NCBI RefSeq assembly: GCF_000347775.1
Contig: NZ_APAT01000015.1
Location: forward strand, 620,001 to 684,000
Direction: 5' to 3'
DNA from: Marinobacter santoriniensis NKSG1
Lineage (GTDB): Bacteria > Pseudomonadota > Gammaproteobacteria > Pseudomonadales > Oleiphilaceae
Length of the DNA stretch: 64,000 nt
The notes under the pieces were generated by a model. The model did no database searches. It saw nothing but the letters and a program-made list of their open reading frames with translations, and was not told where the DNA came from. Made by a program: the position numbers and the translations under genes. Positions 45,551-54,054 of this stretch are shown here, piece by piece (the stretch's first letter is position 1; each line of letters begins with the position of its first letter).

Positions 45551-47317
45551 TCAAAACGACCAGATGAACGGAATCAGAGCAATAGCGACCGCACCGACCA
45601 GAAAACTCAGTGGAAGCCCGATCTTCACATAATCCGCAAACTGATAACGCCCTGGCCCATACACCATCAGATTGGTCTGGTAGCCCAACGGTGTGACGAA
45701 CGAGGCAGAAGCAGCGAACATGACCGCAACGGCAAAAGGAAGGGGACTCACGCCAAGCTGGTCGGAAATTGCCAATGCAATCGGAAACATCAGTACAGCG
45801 GCCGCGTTATTGGTGATCACTTCGGTAAAGAGTGCCGTCAGCAAGTAAACAACAAACAGTGAAAACCATGGCGTGAGGGGGCCGAAACCCAATAGCAGGC
45901 CCGCCAGCCACTGGGCGGCTCCGGTTTCTGTCATGGCATTTCCCAGAGCGAACGAGGCCCCGATAATCACCAGAACCGGTAAGTCGATACTTCGCCGCGC
46001 TCTGCTAGCCGTGATACAGCCGAAAAGGATCATTGCTCCGGCAGCGAGAAAGGCGGCTTCCAGTATTTGCAAGAGACCGGTTGCGCTCAAGAATACCATC
46101 ACGCCAAGGATACCCAGGGCAAGCGGAGCCTTGCGGAAATCCGGCGGCGTCGAATCGTTAAGCGCACTAACCAGCAAAAAGTCCCGACGGAAACGGTACT
46201 GCTCTACGAACTGATGACTGGCCTCAAGCAGAAGCGTATCCCCCATTCGAAAGGTGATGTCGCCCAGCTTACCCGGAACACGTTTACCCTCACGGGAGAC
46301 CGAGAGGATGACGGCATTGAAACGGGTCCGGAACCGGCTATCACGAATGGTTTTCCCAAGCGCCGGGAATTCCGGCCCGAGCACCACCTCAACCAGGCAA
46401 CGTTGATGGTTGGCCACCTCAAGCTTATGCACACTCCCATTGGCCGGTTTGAGCCCCTGAATCCGGCGGAGTTCGCTGGCACATTCCGGAGCACCCACGA
46501 AATACAGCTTGTCACCGGGTTGAAGCGTCCGATCAGGCTCGACGGCTGTAATCAGCCGGCCCGCCCGATCGATTTCGGCCAGATAACCGTACTTCAGTGC
46601 ACGCAGACCCGCCTCAACGATGGTTTTCCCGACCAAAGGTCCGGGGCTGGCCACTTCGACCTCAACGCCGTATTCCCGCACCTGATCCAGCTCTTCCGAG
46701 AAACCACCGCGATCGGGCAGCAGACGGGAGCCCCAGAACACGAGATAAAAACCACCAACGATCAGCAAAGGCACGCCGACCCAGGCCAGATCAAATAAGC
46801 CGAGATGAATCCCGAGTCGAGTCTGAAGCAAACCATCCACAACGAGATTGGTACTGGTACCAATAAGGGTACAGGTGCCCCCGAGAATGGCGGCGTAACT
46901 CAAAGGTAGCAGTAGCTTCGACGCGGAGATACCAAGCCTTTGCGCCCACTCCTGGATAGCCGGAATAAACATGGCCACAACCGCGGTATTGTTCATGAAA
47001 GCGCTCAGAAGCCCAGTTGGCGCTATCATCCGAAACTGAGCGCCCTTCTCGTTCCGGGGGTGACCCAGTAAGCGACGGGCGATCCATTGGACTGCTCCGG
47101 TTTCCTTGAGCCCGGCGGCGACAATATACAACGTTGCAATGGTGATGACGCCCGGGTTTCCAAAACCGGCGAGGGCCTGTGCAGGCTGCAGAATGCCGAA
47201 AATGGTCAGCAATGCGAGTGCCGCCATCAGGATGAGGTCGGCTGAAATTCGGGTGACCGCAAGCGCCGAGAGAACGGCAACCAGAGTTAGTAGCGTGAAA
47301 ACCGCCTGCCAGCCCAT
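45551..47317 (-). CDS. SLC13/DASS-type permease with TrkA-C domains, possible sulfate importer
   Basis: Inner-membrane transporter, 588 residues. The two halves of the DASS fold carry the paired motifs MNNTAVVAMFIP with GTSTNLVVDG (first half) and ITNNAAAVLMFP with GYQTNLMVYGPG (second half). Between them, residues about 215-390 contain two RCK/TrkA-C regulatory domains. This layout is known from SAC1/SLT-type sodium/sulfate transporters as well as other anion carriers. The stop of cysC overlaps its start as TAATG, so it is translationally coupled to PAPS synthesis, which favours sulfate as substrate. The substrate is inferred. Confidence 0.85.
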   Translation of the reverse strand: MGWQAVFTLLTLVAVLSALAVTRISADLILMAALALLTIFGILQPAQALAGFGNPGVITIATLYIVAAGLKETGAVQWIARRLLGHPRNEKGAQFRMIAPTGLLSAFMNNTAVVAMFIPAIQEWAQRLGISASKLLLPLSYAAILGGTCTLIGTSTNLVVDGLLQTRLGIHLGLFDLAWVGVPLLIVGGFYLVFWGSRLLPDRGGFSEELDQVREYGVEVEVASPGPLVGKTIVEAGLRALKYGYLAEIDRAGRLITAVEPDRTLQPGDKLYFVGAPECASELRRIQGLKPANGSVHKLEVANHQRCLVEVVLGPEFPALGKTIRDSRFRTRFNAVILSVSREGKRVPGKLGDITFRMGDTLLLEASHQFVEQYRFRRDFLLVSALNDSTPPDFRKAPLALGILGVMVFLSATGLLQILEAAFLAAGAMILFGCITASRARRSIDLPVLVIIGASFALGNAMTETGAAQWLAGLLLGFGPLTPWFSLFVVYLLTALFTEVITNNAAAVLMFPIALAISDQLGVSPLPFAVAVMFAASASFVTPLGYQTNLMVYGPGRYQFADYVKIGLPLSFLVGAVAIALIPFIWSF

Positions 47318-47916
47318 TACTTCGAGATCAGACCTTGCTGAAGCAAATAATCGACCAATTGATCAACACAATCGTCGACCGAGCATTCGGACGTATCCAG
47401 GCGCACTTCCGGGCGTTCGGGGGCCTCATACGGGGAGTCAATGCCGGTAAAATCCTTGATTTCACCTGAACGAGCCTTTTCATAAAGCCCCTTGGGGTCA
47501 CGGGCTTCGCATACCGTCAGGGGCGTGTCCATGAATACTTCTATAAATTCGCCAGCCGGAAAGAGGTTTCGGACCATTCGTCGGTCACTTCGGAAGGGCG
47601 AAATGAAAGCGCTAAGAACAATAAGCCCAGCATCGGCAAACAACTTGCTGACTTCTCCAATACGCCGGATGTTCTCGACCCGGTCGGCGTCCGAAAATCC
47701 GAGGTCTCTGCAGAGCCCGTGTCGAACATTATCCCCATCCAACAGGAACGTGTGATACCCCCGTTGGTGCAATGCCACATCCAGGGCATTCGCTATGGTC
47801 GATTTTCCGGAACCACTCAAGCCCGTAAACCAGAGCAGGCAGGGCCTTTGCTGCTTGTTAAGGGACCGTTCTGCGCGACCGATCTTGTGGTGATGCCAGA
47901 CAATATTTTCCGCCAA
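47317..47916 (-). CDS. cysC: Adenylylsulfate (APS) kinase
   Basis: Phosphorylates APS to PAPS, the sulfate donor for sulfotransferases. 199 residues, full length. [18 protein letters not shown] is the P-loop, and [58 protein letters not shown] complete the family pattern. The start is TTG at 47916 with AAGGA upstream. No cysD/cysN (ATP sulfurylase) is seen nearby, so APS must come from elsewhere in the genome. The gene sits between rfaH and the SLC13 permease. Confidence 0.95.
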   Translation of the reverse strand: MAENIVWHHHKIGRAERSLNKQQRPCLLWFTGLSGSGKSTIANALDVALHQRGYHTFLLDGDNVRHGLCRDLGFSDADRVENIRRIGEVSKLFADAGLIVLSAFISPFRSDRRMVRNLFPAGEFIEVFMDTPLTVCEARDPKGLYEKARSGEIKDFTGIDSPYEAPERPEVRLDTSECSVDDCVDQLVDYLLQQGLISK

Positions 47917-48010
47917 AATTTTTTCCTTCCATGCAGTTATAACGTTATCAATCGCGGAAATTTAGCATAAATTAGTACGTCCAGGCATCGCCAGATCAGA
48001 GAACATGCAC

Positions 48011-48493
48011 CTAAGGGGCTCTGAGCGATGCTGCAGGCACAGACACCTGTTGCTGCTTCTGCATAAAGGTAATCAGAACGAGCGCCCTCTCTTCGCCGTC
48101 ATAAGACTGAAACACAGCCGGAAGCCCCCTGAACGGCCCTGCCTCTAGCTCCACTTCCTGCCCGGCCTTGATCCCACCCAGACCTTTTATCTCTTCAAGA
48201 CCCGCCTTGATCTGAGAAATGACTTGATCATCGACGGGAGCAGGCTTGTTTGAGAAACCGACCACTCTAAGAACACCACGTGTAGATCGGAGCCGGGACC
48301 ATACAGGATCCGACTGTTCCAGATTGACAAACAGATATCCGGGAAACAGCGGCTCCAGACACACCTTGCGCCTGCCCCCCCGAATTCGCTCCACTTCAAC
48401 CTTTGGGTAAAAGCACGCAACGTTCTGGTTCTGGAGGTGCTGAACAGCCCGATCGCCCTGACCGGGCCTATGCTGCAAGGCGTACCAAGTCAT
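48011..48493 (-). CDS. rfaH: Transcription antiterminator RfaH
   Basis: NusG paralogue recruited at ops sites, where it suppresses pausing and Rho termination and couples translation in long operons. 160 residues from the ATG at 48491-48493 (MTWYALQHRPGQGDRAVQHL). Residues 1-100 are the NGN domain, with RKVCLEPLFPGYLFVNL and RSTRGVLRVVGFSNKPAPV matching E. coli RfaH (AVSEPLFPNYLFV, TRGVSHFVRFG). The C-terminal KOW-like region follows. It starts 6 bp after the cysQ stop, so the two are one transcript. Three ops elements in the adjacent polysaccharide locus support the assignment over plain NusG. Confidence 0.9.
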   Translation of the reverse strand: MTWYALQHRPGQGDRAVQHLQNQNVACFYPKVEVERIRGGRRKVCLEPLFPGYLFVNLEQSDPVWSRLRSTRGVLRVVGFSNKPAPVDDQVISQIKAGLEEIKGLGGIKAGQEVELEAGPFRGLPAVFQSYDGEERALVLITFMQKQQQVSVPAASLRAP

Positions 48494-48498
48494 ACAAT

Positions 48499-49266
48499 TC
48501 AGAAGTACCAGCTTCCAGCAGCCACAAAAAACGGATTCAGGACATTTTCCTTGCCATATTTCAGCGGTTCGCCTTCCAGTGTCTCGATTCGTCCTCCGGC
48601 CGCCAAAAGAACCGCATGGGCAGCTGCCGTATCCCACTCACAGGTGGGCCCCAGGCGGGGGTAGATATCTGCGTGCCCCTCGGCAATCCGACAGAACTTA
48701 AGCGAACTTCCGGCCTGAACCAGCTCATGATCACCCAGTGTATCTATGAACTGTCGAGTCTCCTCGTTCAGGTGGTTCTTGCTGGCGACGACCCGTTTTG
48801 CCTCCTTTGGCTCGGCAACGCGGACGCGGTGCACTTTTCCCGTGCGATCCCGCTTGTAGGCACCCTCACCCACAACACCCCAATAGGCCTCCTTGAGGGC
48901 CGGGGCTGTGACAACGCCCATAACCGGTTCACCATTTTCGATCAGGGCGATATTGACGGTAAATTCACCGGTGCGTTGAGTGAAATCCTTGGTGCCATCA
49001 ATCGGATCAATAAGCCAGAAGCGATGCCAATGCCGACGCTCTTCCCAGGGAATGCTTTTCCCCTCTTCGGACAGGATCGGGATATCCCGACTGATACTTC
49101 TCAGCCCCTGGACAATCACTTCGTGACTGGCGATATCGGCCGCCGTGATAGGAGACTGATCTTCCTTGTACTCGACCTTGAAATTGGACTCGTAAATATG
49201 AAGAACTTTTTCGCTGGCGGCATCCGCCACCTTGATGACATCCGGGAGGATGGAGCTGTAGTGCAT
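48499..49266 (-). CDS. cysQ: 3'(2'),5'-bisphosphate nucleotidase
   Basis: Hydrolyses PAP, the by-product of PAPS-using sulfotransferases, to AMP. 255 residues, inositol-monophosphatase fold. Metal site: SEEGKSIPWEERRHW, DPIDGTKDFTQRTGEFTVNI and CEWDTAAAHAVLLAAGG. It belongs to the same strand and neighbourhood as cysC, and rfaH follows within 6 bp. PAP removal is needed where sulfotransferase flux is high, which fits two sulfotransferases downstream. Confidence 0.95.
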   Translation of the reverse strand: MHYSSILPDVIKVADAASEKVLHIYESNFKVEYKEDQSPITAADIASHEVIVQGLRSISRDIPILSEEGKSIPWEERRHWHRFWLIDPIDGTKDFTQRTGEFTVNIALIENGEPVMGVVTAPALKEAYWGVVGEGAYKRDRTGKVHRVRVAEPKEAKRVVASKNHLNEETRQFIDTLGDHELVQAGSSLKFCRIAEGHADIYPRLGPTCEWDTAAAHAVLLAAGGRIETLEGEPLKYGKENVLNPFFVAAGSWYF

Positions 49267-49352
49267 CAGTGGTGCTTCCTGCTTCTGGGTTTGCGCCTAT
49301 GGTATCAAAATTCACCCCATCTCCCGCAGTCATCTGACACGAAAATTTAACC

Positions 49353-50714
49353 TCAGATATCCACCTCTTCGTAGAGCTCCGGTACCTCGGCCTGCCACCC
49401 GAAAGCCTCGTGGATGCGTTTGCGCATCGTGTCGCTGGCGACCACCTCACCATGAGTCACATACACTTTTTCAGGCTTCAGGCTGCCTTGCTCCAACCAC
49501 GCCAATATTTCCCGATAGTCTCCGTGCGCGGAGAGCGAGTCCAGGTTGTGAATCTCTGCCTTTACAGGCCAGTACTCACCGTGAATTTTCACCGTGTCTG
49601 CGCCATTCACCAGAGCGTCGCCCCGCGTTCCGGGCGCCTGGAAGCCGGCGAATACGACGCTGTTCCTGGGATTGGGCAGCAGCGTTTTCAGGTGGTGCAG
49701 CACACGCCCACCGGACGCCATACCACTGGCCGAAATAATAATGCAGGGATAACGAACCCCATCCAGCTCAATGGACTGGTCGACGGTCCTGACGAATTCG
49801 GTTTTGTCGTCAATCAATTCGCACTGGCGGGTATTGAGCTTATGCTCTTTATGGTGCTTGCAGAAAATTTCTGTGGCTTTGATAGCCATCGGACTGTTCA
49901 GGAACACAGGTAGTTTGGGAATGCGCCCCTCCCCCATCAGCTTATGCACCACGTACAAAAGCATCTGGGCTCGACCAACCGCAAATGCCGGCATCAGCAC
50001 AATACCGCCACGACCCGCCGTTCGGGTAACAATATCTTCCAGTTCCTTTTCCGGATCCGAGTCCCGGTGCTCCCTATCGCCGTAGGTGGATTCGCAAACC
50101 AGCACATCGGCTTTCTGGAGAGGCTCCGGCGGACGCATTATCAGGTCATGCTGACGTCCTACATCACCACTGAAGACAACCGTACGGGATGACTCACGAT
50201 GAGTGACATGGACACAGGAGGAGCCGAGAATATGGCCGGCCGGCGTAAAACTCGCTTCAAAGCCTTTAACCGGCTGGAACGCCTCATGATAGTGGAGTGA
50301 TTCAAAATGCTTCAGAGCTTCCCAGGCGTCCTTCTCTGTAAACAATGGCTCCGGTTTTTCATGTTTAGAGAATTTTTTCCGGAACGCGTACTTGGCATCT
50401 TCCTCCTGCAGAAAGCCGGCATCGGGCAGAAGGACTTTGCACAACTCGTGGGTAGCCTTGGTGCAATAGATTTTGCCCTTGAAGCCATTCTTTACCAGAG
50501 CCGGCAAATAACCCGAGTGATCGATGTGGGCATGGGTCAGCACCACGGCATCAATGGTAGACGGGTCGACCGGAAACTTTGCCCAGTTCCTCCGTCGAAG
50601 GGTTTTCACGCCCTGGTACATGCCACAGTCCACTAACAAGCGGCGTTTGTCATCAGACAACAAGTAGCGTGAACCGGTAACCGTGCCTGTGCCGCCAAGA
50701 AAGCGAAGCTTCAT
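49353..50714 (-). CDS. Beta-CASP metallo-beta-lactamase-fold hydrolase
   Basis: 453 residues, RNase J/CPSF73-related. The start FLGGTGTVTGSRYLL and zinc motif VVLTHAHIDHSGYLP are followed by PAGHILGSSCVHV, FSGDVGRQHD and the beta-CASP part (IIISASGMASGGRVLHHL, GFQAPGTRGDALV), ending KVYVTHGE. Such bacterial proteins probably act on RNA, but the substrate is usually unknown. It is 86 bp upstream of cysQ on the same strand and may share a transcript; a role in sulfation is not indicated. Confidence 0.9.
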   Translation of the reverse strand: MKLRFLGGTGTVTGSRYLLSDDKRRLLVDCGMYQGVKTLRRRNWAKFPVDPSTIDAVVLTHAHIDHSGYLPALVKNGFKGKIYCTKATHELCKVLLPDAGFLQEEDAKYAFRKKFSKHEKPEPLFTEKDAWEALKHFESLHYHEAFQPVKGFEASFTPAGHILGSSCVHVTHRESSRTVVFSGDVGRQHDLIMRPPEPLQKADVLVCESTYGDREHRDSDPEKELEDIVTRTAGRGGIVLMPAFAVGRAQMLLYVVHKLMGEGRIPKLPVFLNSPMAIKATEIFCKHHKEHKLNTRQCELIDDKTEFVRTVDQSIELDGVRYPCIIISASGMASGGRVLHHLKTLLPNPRNSVVFAGFQAPGTRGDALVNGADTVKIHGEYWPVKAEIHNLDSLSAHGDYREILAWLEQGSLKPEKVYVTHGEVVASDTMRKRIHEAFGWQAEVPELYEEVDI

Positions 50715-50808
50715 ACCGAATCCTTCTGTGAAAGGTGTTTCGGCAAGCTTAACGCAGAATCAGAGCTAAGAGTTCGATTCGAATCAATATAACAATCAAG
50801 TACGGAAA

Positions 50809-51252
50809 TTAAAGCACAGAGCAATTGCCAGGGTTATAACTGGTATCCCACCGCGGCGCTGCAGATCTATCGATGACGCAAGACCAACGCCCCGTTACAG
50901 TGCGCTCAAAACGGATGATTGCACCTGTCACATTGGGATGAGCCCTGCCGCCAAGCGTCACTTGAAGGTGACCAGACCCGTCCGGATTAAGGCTTCCGAT
51001 TTGTAGTCCGGCATTCCCTACTGTGATATCTGAGGGGGAGTAGCCGAGAGATTGATTCGAAATCACTTTGGAAGCGAGGAGATTCGCCTCAAAAGCAGAC
51101 CGATAGGCTCCAAGCTCACCAACGGCCCGATTTACCTGACTTTTTGCGACATAACCCTGATACATTGGAATCGAAACTGTAGCAAGGATTCCCATGATGG
51201 CAACGACAATCATGAGTTCGATCAGAGTGAAACCTCTATTTTGACCAGTCAT
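50809..51252 (-). CDS. Type IV pilin-like protein 2
   Basis: 147 residues from the ATG at 51250-51252 (AAGG upstream). The class III signal [23 protein letters not shown] has a PilD cleavage site after Gly and the required Glu+5. The C-terminal disulfide loop Cys pair is present (WSCVID ... GNCSVL). It is the same family as the pilin at 53222; both end with similar WSC...C layouts. Its own sigma-54 promoter (51289-51304) suggests regulated, separate expression. It may be an alternative major pilin. Confidence 0.88.
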   Translation of the reverse strand: MTGQNRGFTLIELMIVVAIMGILATVSIPMYQGYVAKSQVNRAVGELGAYRSAFEANLLASKVISNQSLGYSPSDITVGNAGLQIGSLNPDGSGHLQVTLGGRAHPNVTGAIIRFERTVTGRWSCVIDRSAAPRWDTSYNPGNCSVL

Positions 51253-51288
51253 TTGCAATGCCTTTATTAACCAATCCCCTCAAGAAAG

Positions 51289-51304
51289 AGCAATCAAGAT
51301 GCCA
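51289..51304 (-). promoter_or_regulatory. Sigma-54 promoter of pilin 2
   Basis: Minus strand TGGCATCTTGATTGCT: GG at -24 and TTGC at -12 with exact spacing, one base off TGGCAC. The inferred start is about 25 nt before the pilin ATG. Confidence 0.7.
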
Positions 51305-51342
51305 GATACCTCTTTGCGCAACCAATTTTTTCGCGATATCTG

Positions 51343-53136
51343 CTAATTCACCCAATGACCGACACCACTCGCAATGCACTTGAAGTAGCGTTCTGGTCGA
51401 ACATCACCTTTCGTTGACAAGTAGGACAACTCATCCTGAATGGATTGCACAGTGTCCGGATAGAGAAAGATAGATTTCTGTATAGACTGGCACGCCTTGT
51501 CTTGCTCGCCAGCCGCAGCCAGCAAGGTTGCCTTCCGAAGAAGATATAGAGGTTCTGGCCGCCACTCTGCAACGGATTCAACCCACGATAATTCAGCCTG
51601 AACATTGTGAACCGGAGGCCCAAACCTTAATATCAAAACCGATAAGGCCCCATCACCAACGATAGAACTGCGACCTGCATCCCGAAGGGCCAACTGATCC
51701 AGAAAATCGGGAGTTTGCTTGTACATTATCTGGGTTACTTTAACCATATCCTTTCCGACATATCCCCCAAGCGGCAAAAAAACGGCAAGCAACCCAATAG
51801 CTATCGCACGAGGCAGCCAAGAACTTGAGAAGTAAAAAGGACGAAAATTATCAAGCAAGACGACTGAGGCAATGAATATACCCAGGAATGGGAGGTACCA
51901 AAGAGAGAATTCAACGAGATTATGAAAAATAAATATTATTACAAGCGATTTTAGAAACCCGCCGTCATTGGTGGAGGTATTCCTGAATAATAGGAAAAGA
52001 AGATAGAAAGAAAAGCTTAGAAAGATCAGTAAGCCGAAAAGACCCCACTCCACGAAAATGTTCAGAATTATGTTATGAGCATTATTCCAAATTTGACCAT
52101 TTGTTTCCTTATTCGTCGCCAAGGCTACTTTATTGCTGAAAACACCATATCGACCAACCCCGTAACCGAGCCATGGGTGATCCATAATATCCAGATTGGA
52201 CAAGATTCCAGCCCATTCATCCAATCGCCCATTGGTGGCTATGAGATGTCGCCTTTCATACATTTCAGAGGCGTTTGACCGTTCGAGAAACCCAGAATCA
52301 ATCAATGGGTCAGCGATCAAATCATCAAGCTTTGGCGCAAGGATAGAAACGCTAATGAACAAAAAAAGAATGCCCACTGACATTTGCATGGACATTTTAC
52401 TGGATGGGGCGGCAGCATTTCTCCTGAAGAACACCATAGCACCGGACAACGCCCGCCCTAGAACCGGCCAGAGCGCAATTGTGGCGGCAATATACCACGA
52501 ACGACTTCCTGTGAGACAACCGACATAGAAAATCAGGACAATCAGAGAAAAAAACATGTAGTTCGACCTGAATTGGTCGATTCGGTAGAGAAATAGCATC
52601 CCACTCAAGGCAATCGCTCCAAGGATCGCCATCAGATTGGGCTGCCCCATTGGACCGATTAATCTTGAACCATCCTCAGTCACGAGTGGCACAAGGTATC
52701 CCAGAATTCCATAGAAACGCGCAAGCCCAAATACAGCTGCTACGGTGAACGTAACCACCAGAAAGACAGCCATAAATTTGACCACGCTTTCTCTGGAGTG
52801 CGTTTCTGCATAAGACGACACAGAAAATGCGATCAGCGCCATAAATAGAAAGGAAAGAAGGTACCAGTTAAATGAAAAACTAGCCGAAGAATCTGATACA
52901 AAATTATTTATAGCTAGAGAACAGATAAAGATAGGAAAAAAAATCGCTATATTGGGCCAAGACAACTTTATTTTTTTCGACCAAAGCACATGACATAGCA
53001 ACAACATCCCAGAGGAGAACATCAGGACATCCCTGAACATATCCTGGTAGGGGTAAAGGCCGACAGGAAAAACATAGGACAGGAAGGCCGGAGCCACAAA
53101 CAACCAAACAAGAGGGTGTATCACTTTTTTTACCAT
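51343..53136 (-). CDS. Pilin O-oligosaccharyltransferase, PglL/TfpO family (Wzy_C)
   Basis: Inner-membrane enzyme of 597 residues that transfers lipid-linked sugar to pilin in the periplasm. Twelve or so helices are seen. GPMGQPNLMAILG (about 185), WNNAHNIILNIFVEWGLFG (about 350) and FHNLVEFSLWYLPFLGI (about 410) are the PglL signature blocks that separate it from WaaL and Wzy. The soluble C-terminus resembles TPR. It lies between two pilin genes, the arrangement of TfpO/PilO loci. The polysaccharide locus nearby makes diNAcBac on undecaprenyl phosphate, a known PglL substrate, so its repeat unit may be shared. Confidence 0.88.
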   Translation of the reverse strand: MVKKVIHPLVWLFVAPAFLSYVFPVGLYPYQDMFRDVLMFSSGMLLLCHVLWSKKIKLSWPNIAIFFPIFICSLAINNFVSDSSASFSFNWYLLSFLFMALIAFSVSSYAETHSRESVVKFMAVFLVVTFTVAAVFGLARFYGILGYLVPLVTEDGSRLIGPMGQPNLMAILGAIALSGMLFLYRIDQFRSNYMFFSLIVLIFYVGCLTGSRSWYIAATIALWPVLGRALSGAMVFFRRNAAAPSSKMSMQMSVGILFLFISVSILAPKLDDLIADPLIDSGFLERSNASEMYERRHLIATNGRLDEWAGILSNLDIMDHPWLGYGVGRYGVFSNKVALATNKETNGQIWNNAHNIILNIFVEWGLFGLLIFLSFSFYLLFLLFRNTSTNDGGFLKSLVIIFIFHNLVEFSLWYLPFLGIFIASVVLLDNFRPFYFSSSWLPRAIAIGLLAVFLPLGGYVGKDMVKVTQIMYKQTPDFLDQLALRDAGRSSIVGDGALSVLILRFGPPVHNVQAELSWVESVAEWRPEPLYLLRKATLLAAAGEQDKACQSIQKSIFLYPDTVQSIQDELSYLSTKGDVRPERYFKCIASGVGHWVN

Positions 53137-53162
53137 AGCCTTTCCATTTCCTTTCTAGAATA

Positions 53163-53192
53163 AAAATGAGGGGCACGGAGGCCCCTCATTTT
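53163..53192 (-). terminator. Rho-independent terminator of pilA
   Basis: A perfect 12-bp stem (53163-53174 with 53181-53192, GAGGGGC/GCCCCTC core) with a 6-nt loop, followed on the minus strand by TTTTTATTC. It would separate pilA from the oligosaccharyltransferase gene. Confidence 0.85.
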
Positions 53193-53200
53193 AATCTGTA

Positions 53201-53229
53201 GTAACTAAGTCGATTTAAGACTTAGTTAC
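53201..53229 (-). other. Hairpin across the pilA stop codon
   Basis: GTAACTAAGTC-GATTTAA-GACTTAGTTAC, a perfect 11-bp stem that includes the pilA TAA stop. Ahead of the terminator, it would give the pilin mRNA a doubly protected 3' end. Confidence 0.6.
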
Positions 53230-53671
53230 ATCCAGCAGGCACGAAGCTTGAATCCCAAGCAGTCGCGCCGTTGGCAGCTACAGTACAAGACCAAACACCA
53301 TCAGCCGTGCGAGAAAGCGTAATGGTAGCACCAGTTATACCAGTAGCAGCGTTTTGCCCCATGGTTGCAACCAGACTACCCACACCGCCAGGGAAGTTTG
53401 CGTTACTGGTAGTGGTTTCGGTCGTCAGGTTAGAGCCTGTGTAGCCGAGATCACCCAACGTCGCAGTAGTGATACCACGGGAGAGACGCTCTTCTACAGC
53501 GGTCTTCAGAGACGCAATCTCACCGAAAGCACGGTTGACTTGAGTACGAGCGATGTAGTCTTGGTACTGCGGAATAGCGATGGCGGCCAAAATACCGATG
53601 ATCGCAACAACGATCATCAATTCGATCAGGGTAAAACCCTTCTGGGCGTGATTGATTTGCATCTTTTTCAT
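53222..53671 (-). CDS. pilA: Type IV major pilin
   Basis: 149 residues. Prepilin leader [12 protein letters not shown], PilD site before [20 protein letters not shown], Glu+5 present. The C-terminal disulfide loop is closed by WSC and AGC Cys residues. The Thr/Ser-rich middle ([14 protein letters not shown]) offers O-glycosylation sites. The start ATG has GAGG 6 nt upstream. A near-consensus sigma-54 promoter, hairpin at the stop and a strong terminator indicate a highly expressed single-gene transcript, as for PilS/PilR-controlled pilA. It is divergent from pilB. Confidence 0.95.
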   Translation of the reverse strand: MKKMQINHAQKGFTLIELMIVVAIIGILAAIAIPQYQDYIARTQVNRAFGEIASLKTAVEERLSRGITTATLGDLGYTGSNLTTETTTSNANFPGGVGSLVATMGQNAATGITGATITLSRTADGVWSCTVAANGATAWDSSFVPAGCN

Positions 53672-54054
53672 TATCGACCTCGTTTGTCGTTGATCAATTC
53701 ATCGTGGCCCGGGTCGAAGATTCCACCCCGACCGGCTTTGAGCCTGAGAATTACAAAGCACTCTCCGTGCCAATTGCGAGAAAATAAAAATCCGCTTGCA
53801 AATTCAGTAGCCTGGCGACTTTCGTGACATCCATCACACCATCACACCTAAGGCGAACACCGCCAAGCAGGGTCACCCTCTGACATTTTTGGTCACCCTT
53901 GTTTTAGCGTCATGTCGCCAAATATTGACCTCGTCCATTGAAGCAGATCAACAAAAAGCCTCATTGCCTTTCCAAAGCAATCCAGTCCATCTAAACTCTG
54001 ATCAATTCACCCGGTCCGGTTTCAGACACTTACAACGCATTTCTGATCTCATTT
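53672..54054. promoter_or_regulatory. pilA-pilB divergent intergenic region
   Basis: These 383 bp hold the pilA sigma-54 promoter (53757-53772). The stretch beyond it (about 53780-53960) is where PilR-type activator sites would be expected, but I cannot identify them. I see no convincing -35/-10 pair or good ribosome site for pilB (the bases before its ATG are CTCATTT), and no tRNA or small gene. Confidence 0.6.
53757..53772 (-). promoter_or_regulatory. Sigma-54 promoter of pilA
   Basis: Minus strand TGGCACGGAGAGTGCT, matching TGGCACG-N4-TTGCT at all but one position. Start of transcription inferred near 53746, giving a leader of about 75 nt. Confidence 0.85.

Noticed and set aside
45389-45862. 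A 157-codon plus-strand frame across the wzi leader and the end of the permease gene
   Set aside because: It is antisense to the permease and covers the promoter and ops region; no domain or ribosome site supports it.
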